From Mytilinidion resinicola (taxonomy: Eukaryota; Ascomycota; Dothideomycetes; Mytilinidiales; Mytilinidiaceae): 64,000 nt of DNA. Each line of letters opens with the position of its first letter. Within the stretch, counting starts at the first letter, position 1. A program made the position numbers and the translations under genes. The notes below the pieces were generated by a model. It saw only the letters and a list, made by a program, of their open reading frames with translations, did not search any database and had not been told where the DNA came from. This document shows positions 63,601-64,000 of the stretch, in pieces. The stretch spans positions 2,695,809 through 2,759,808 of the forward strand of contig NW_022985437.1 in NCBI RefSeq assembly GCF_010093595.1, in the 5' to 3' direction.

Positions 63601-64000
63601 ATTTTTACTTGCCCGATTAATTGATTGAATAGACGGTAGCCCTGGAGGTGCCGTGTGCCTGCCGTAGCCCTTGCCGTTATTCCCTAGCAGCCCTAAAAGA
63701 TAGCAGGCGTCCCCGTCTGGTGCCTATTGAAACAAAGTTAAGAAGGGGGAGTAGGTGCTGTGCAGGCTGTGCAGGGCGTAGATGCGTGTAGCAGCTGCAC
63801 ACGTTATACATAATAAAGTAGTGTAGGAAGTGTGCATATAGAAGTCAATTATACCGTGCGGGCTGCTAGGGATGCTAAGAGGGCTAGCTTAGAAAGGCGA
63901 ATAGGCTGGGTTCGTAGGTGTCGTTTCGTAGAGAGTCGACAACATCCGGCTGTTTAAGGAATGTTAAGAAGGGACAAGGTGTCTAACGCCGTGTCGATAG
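63601..64000. other. Repeat-rich end of the window
   Basis: GGTGCCGTGTGCCTGCCGTA with the following bases to about 63689 matches the LTRs at 56.4 and 61.3 kb and looks like a third, partial copy. The remaining ~300 bp hold nothing I recognise. Confidence 0.45.

Overview
The window is nuclear DNA of a filamentous ascomycete (Pezizomycotina). Nearly every multi-exon gene has 40-110 nt GT-AG introns with a CTAAC/CTGAC-like branch point. The content is typical of that group: a Zn2Cys6 regulator with a fungal-specific domain, F-box-like proteins, a TRI12-type MFS carrier, a Pth11/rhodopsin-type membrane protein, TOM40/TOM22, CAF16 and a MOD5-type tRNA modifier. Exons were joined by hand from splice signals and reading frame. 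I cannot name the species; a class-level guess (Dothideomycetes or Eurotiomycetes) would be weak.

Layout. 0-7.5 kb: a 5'-truncated coiled-coil protein, a large membrane protein and an F-box-like protein. 8-20 kb: an accessory block with an FAD monooxygenase, a DUF2235 alpha/beta hydrolase whose first intron carries a foldback repeat, an orphan protein, then a likely functional group: Zn2Cys6 regulator, isochorismatase-like hydrolase and aromatic-acid-exporter-like transporter, the last two divergent. 20.5-21.7 kb: two inverted-repeat transposons, one a near-perfect 446 bp palindrome with an 8 bp target-site duplication. 22-27.3 kb: conserved genes (2OG-Fe(II) oxygenase, CAF16-like ABC ATPase, tRNA dimethylallyltransferase). 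27.5-34.9 kb: sparse, with a broken gene, a Cys-rich small protein, a RING protein and a secreted Ala/Pro-rich protein. 35-43 kb: two clusters of short foldback repeats, a disordered protein, an extended SDR reductase, a UPF0145/YbjQ protein and a TPR-like protein. 44-45.3 kb: a decayed rhodopsin-type gene. 46.6-51.6 kb: a conserved core with kinase-only PFK2, TOM40 and TOM22. 52.5-55.8 kb: two adjacent pseudogenes. 56-64 kb: repeat-rich DNA with solo LTRs, an F-box-like paralogue family (two intact, one remnant) separated by five copies of a ~125 bp foldback unit, and nested palindromic elements.

How parts may work together. TOM40 (pore) and TOM22 (receptor) belong to the same outer-membrane translocase and lie tail to tail. 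The regulator, isochorismatase and exporter could form a small aromatic or salicylate-type catabolic or detoxification module; the salicylate-hydroxylase-like monooxygenase 4 kb away may belong to it. The most unusual content is the set of palindromic elements: several families with related G/C-rich termini, 8 bp target duplications, nested insertions, a remnant FAR1/MULE-like reading frame, and internal 12 bp subrepeats that keep all frames open.
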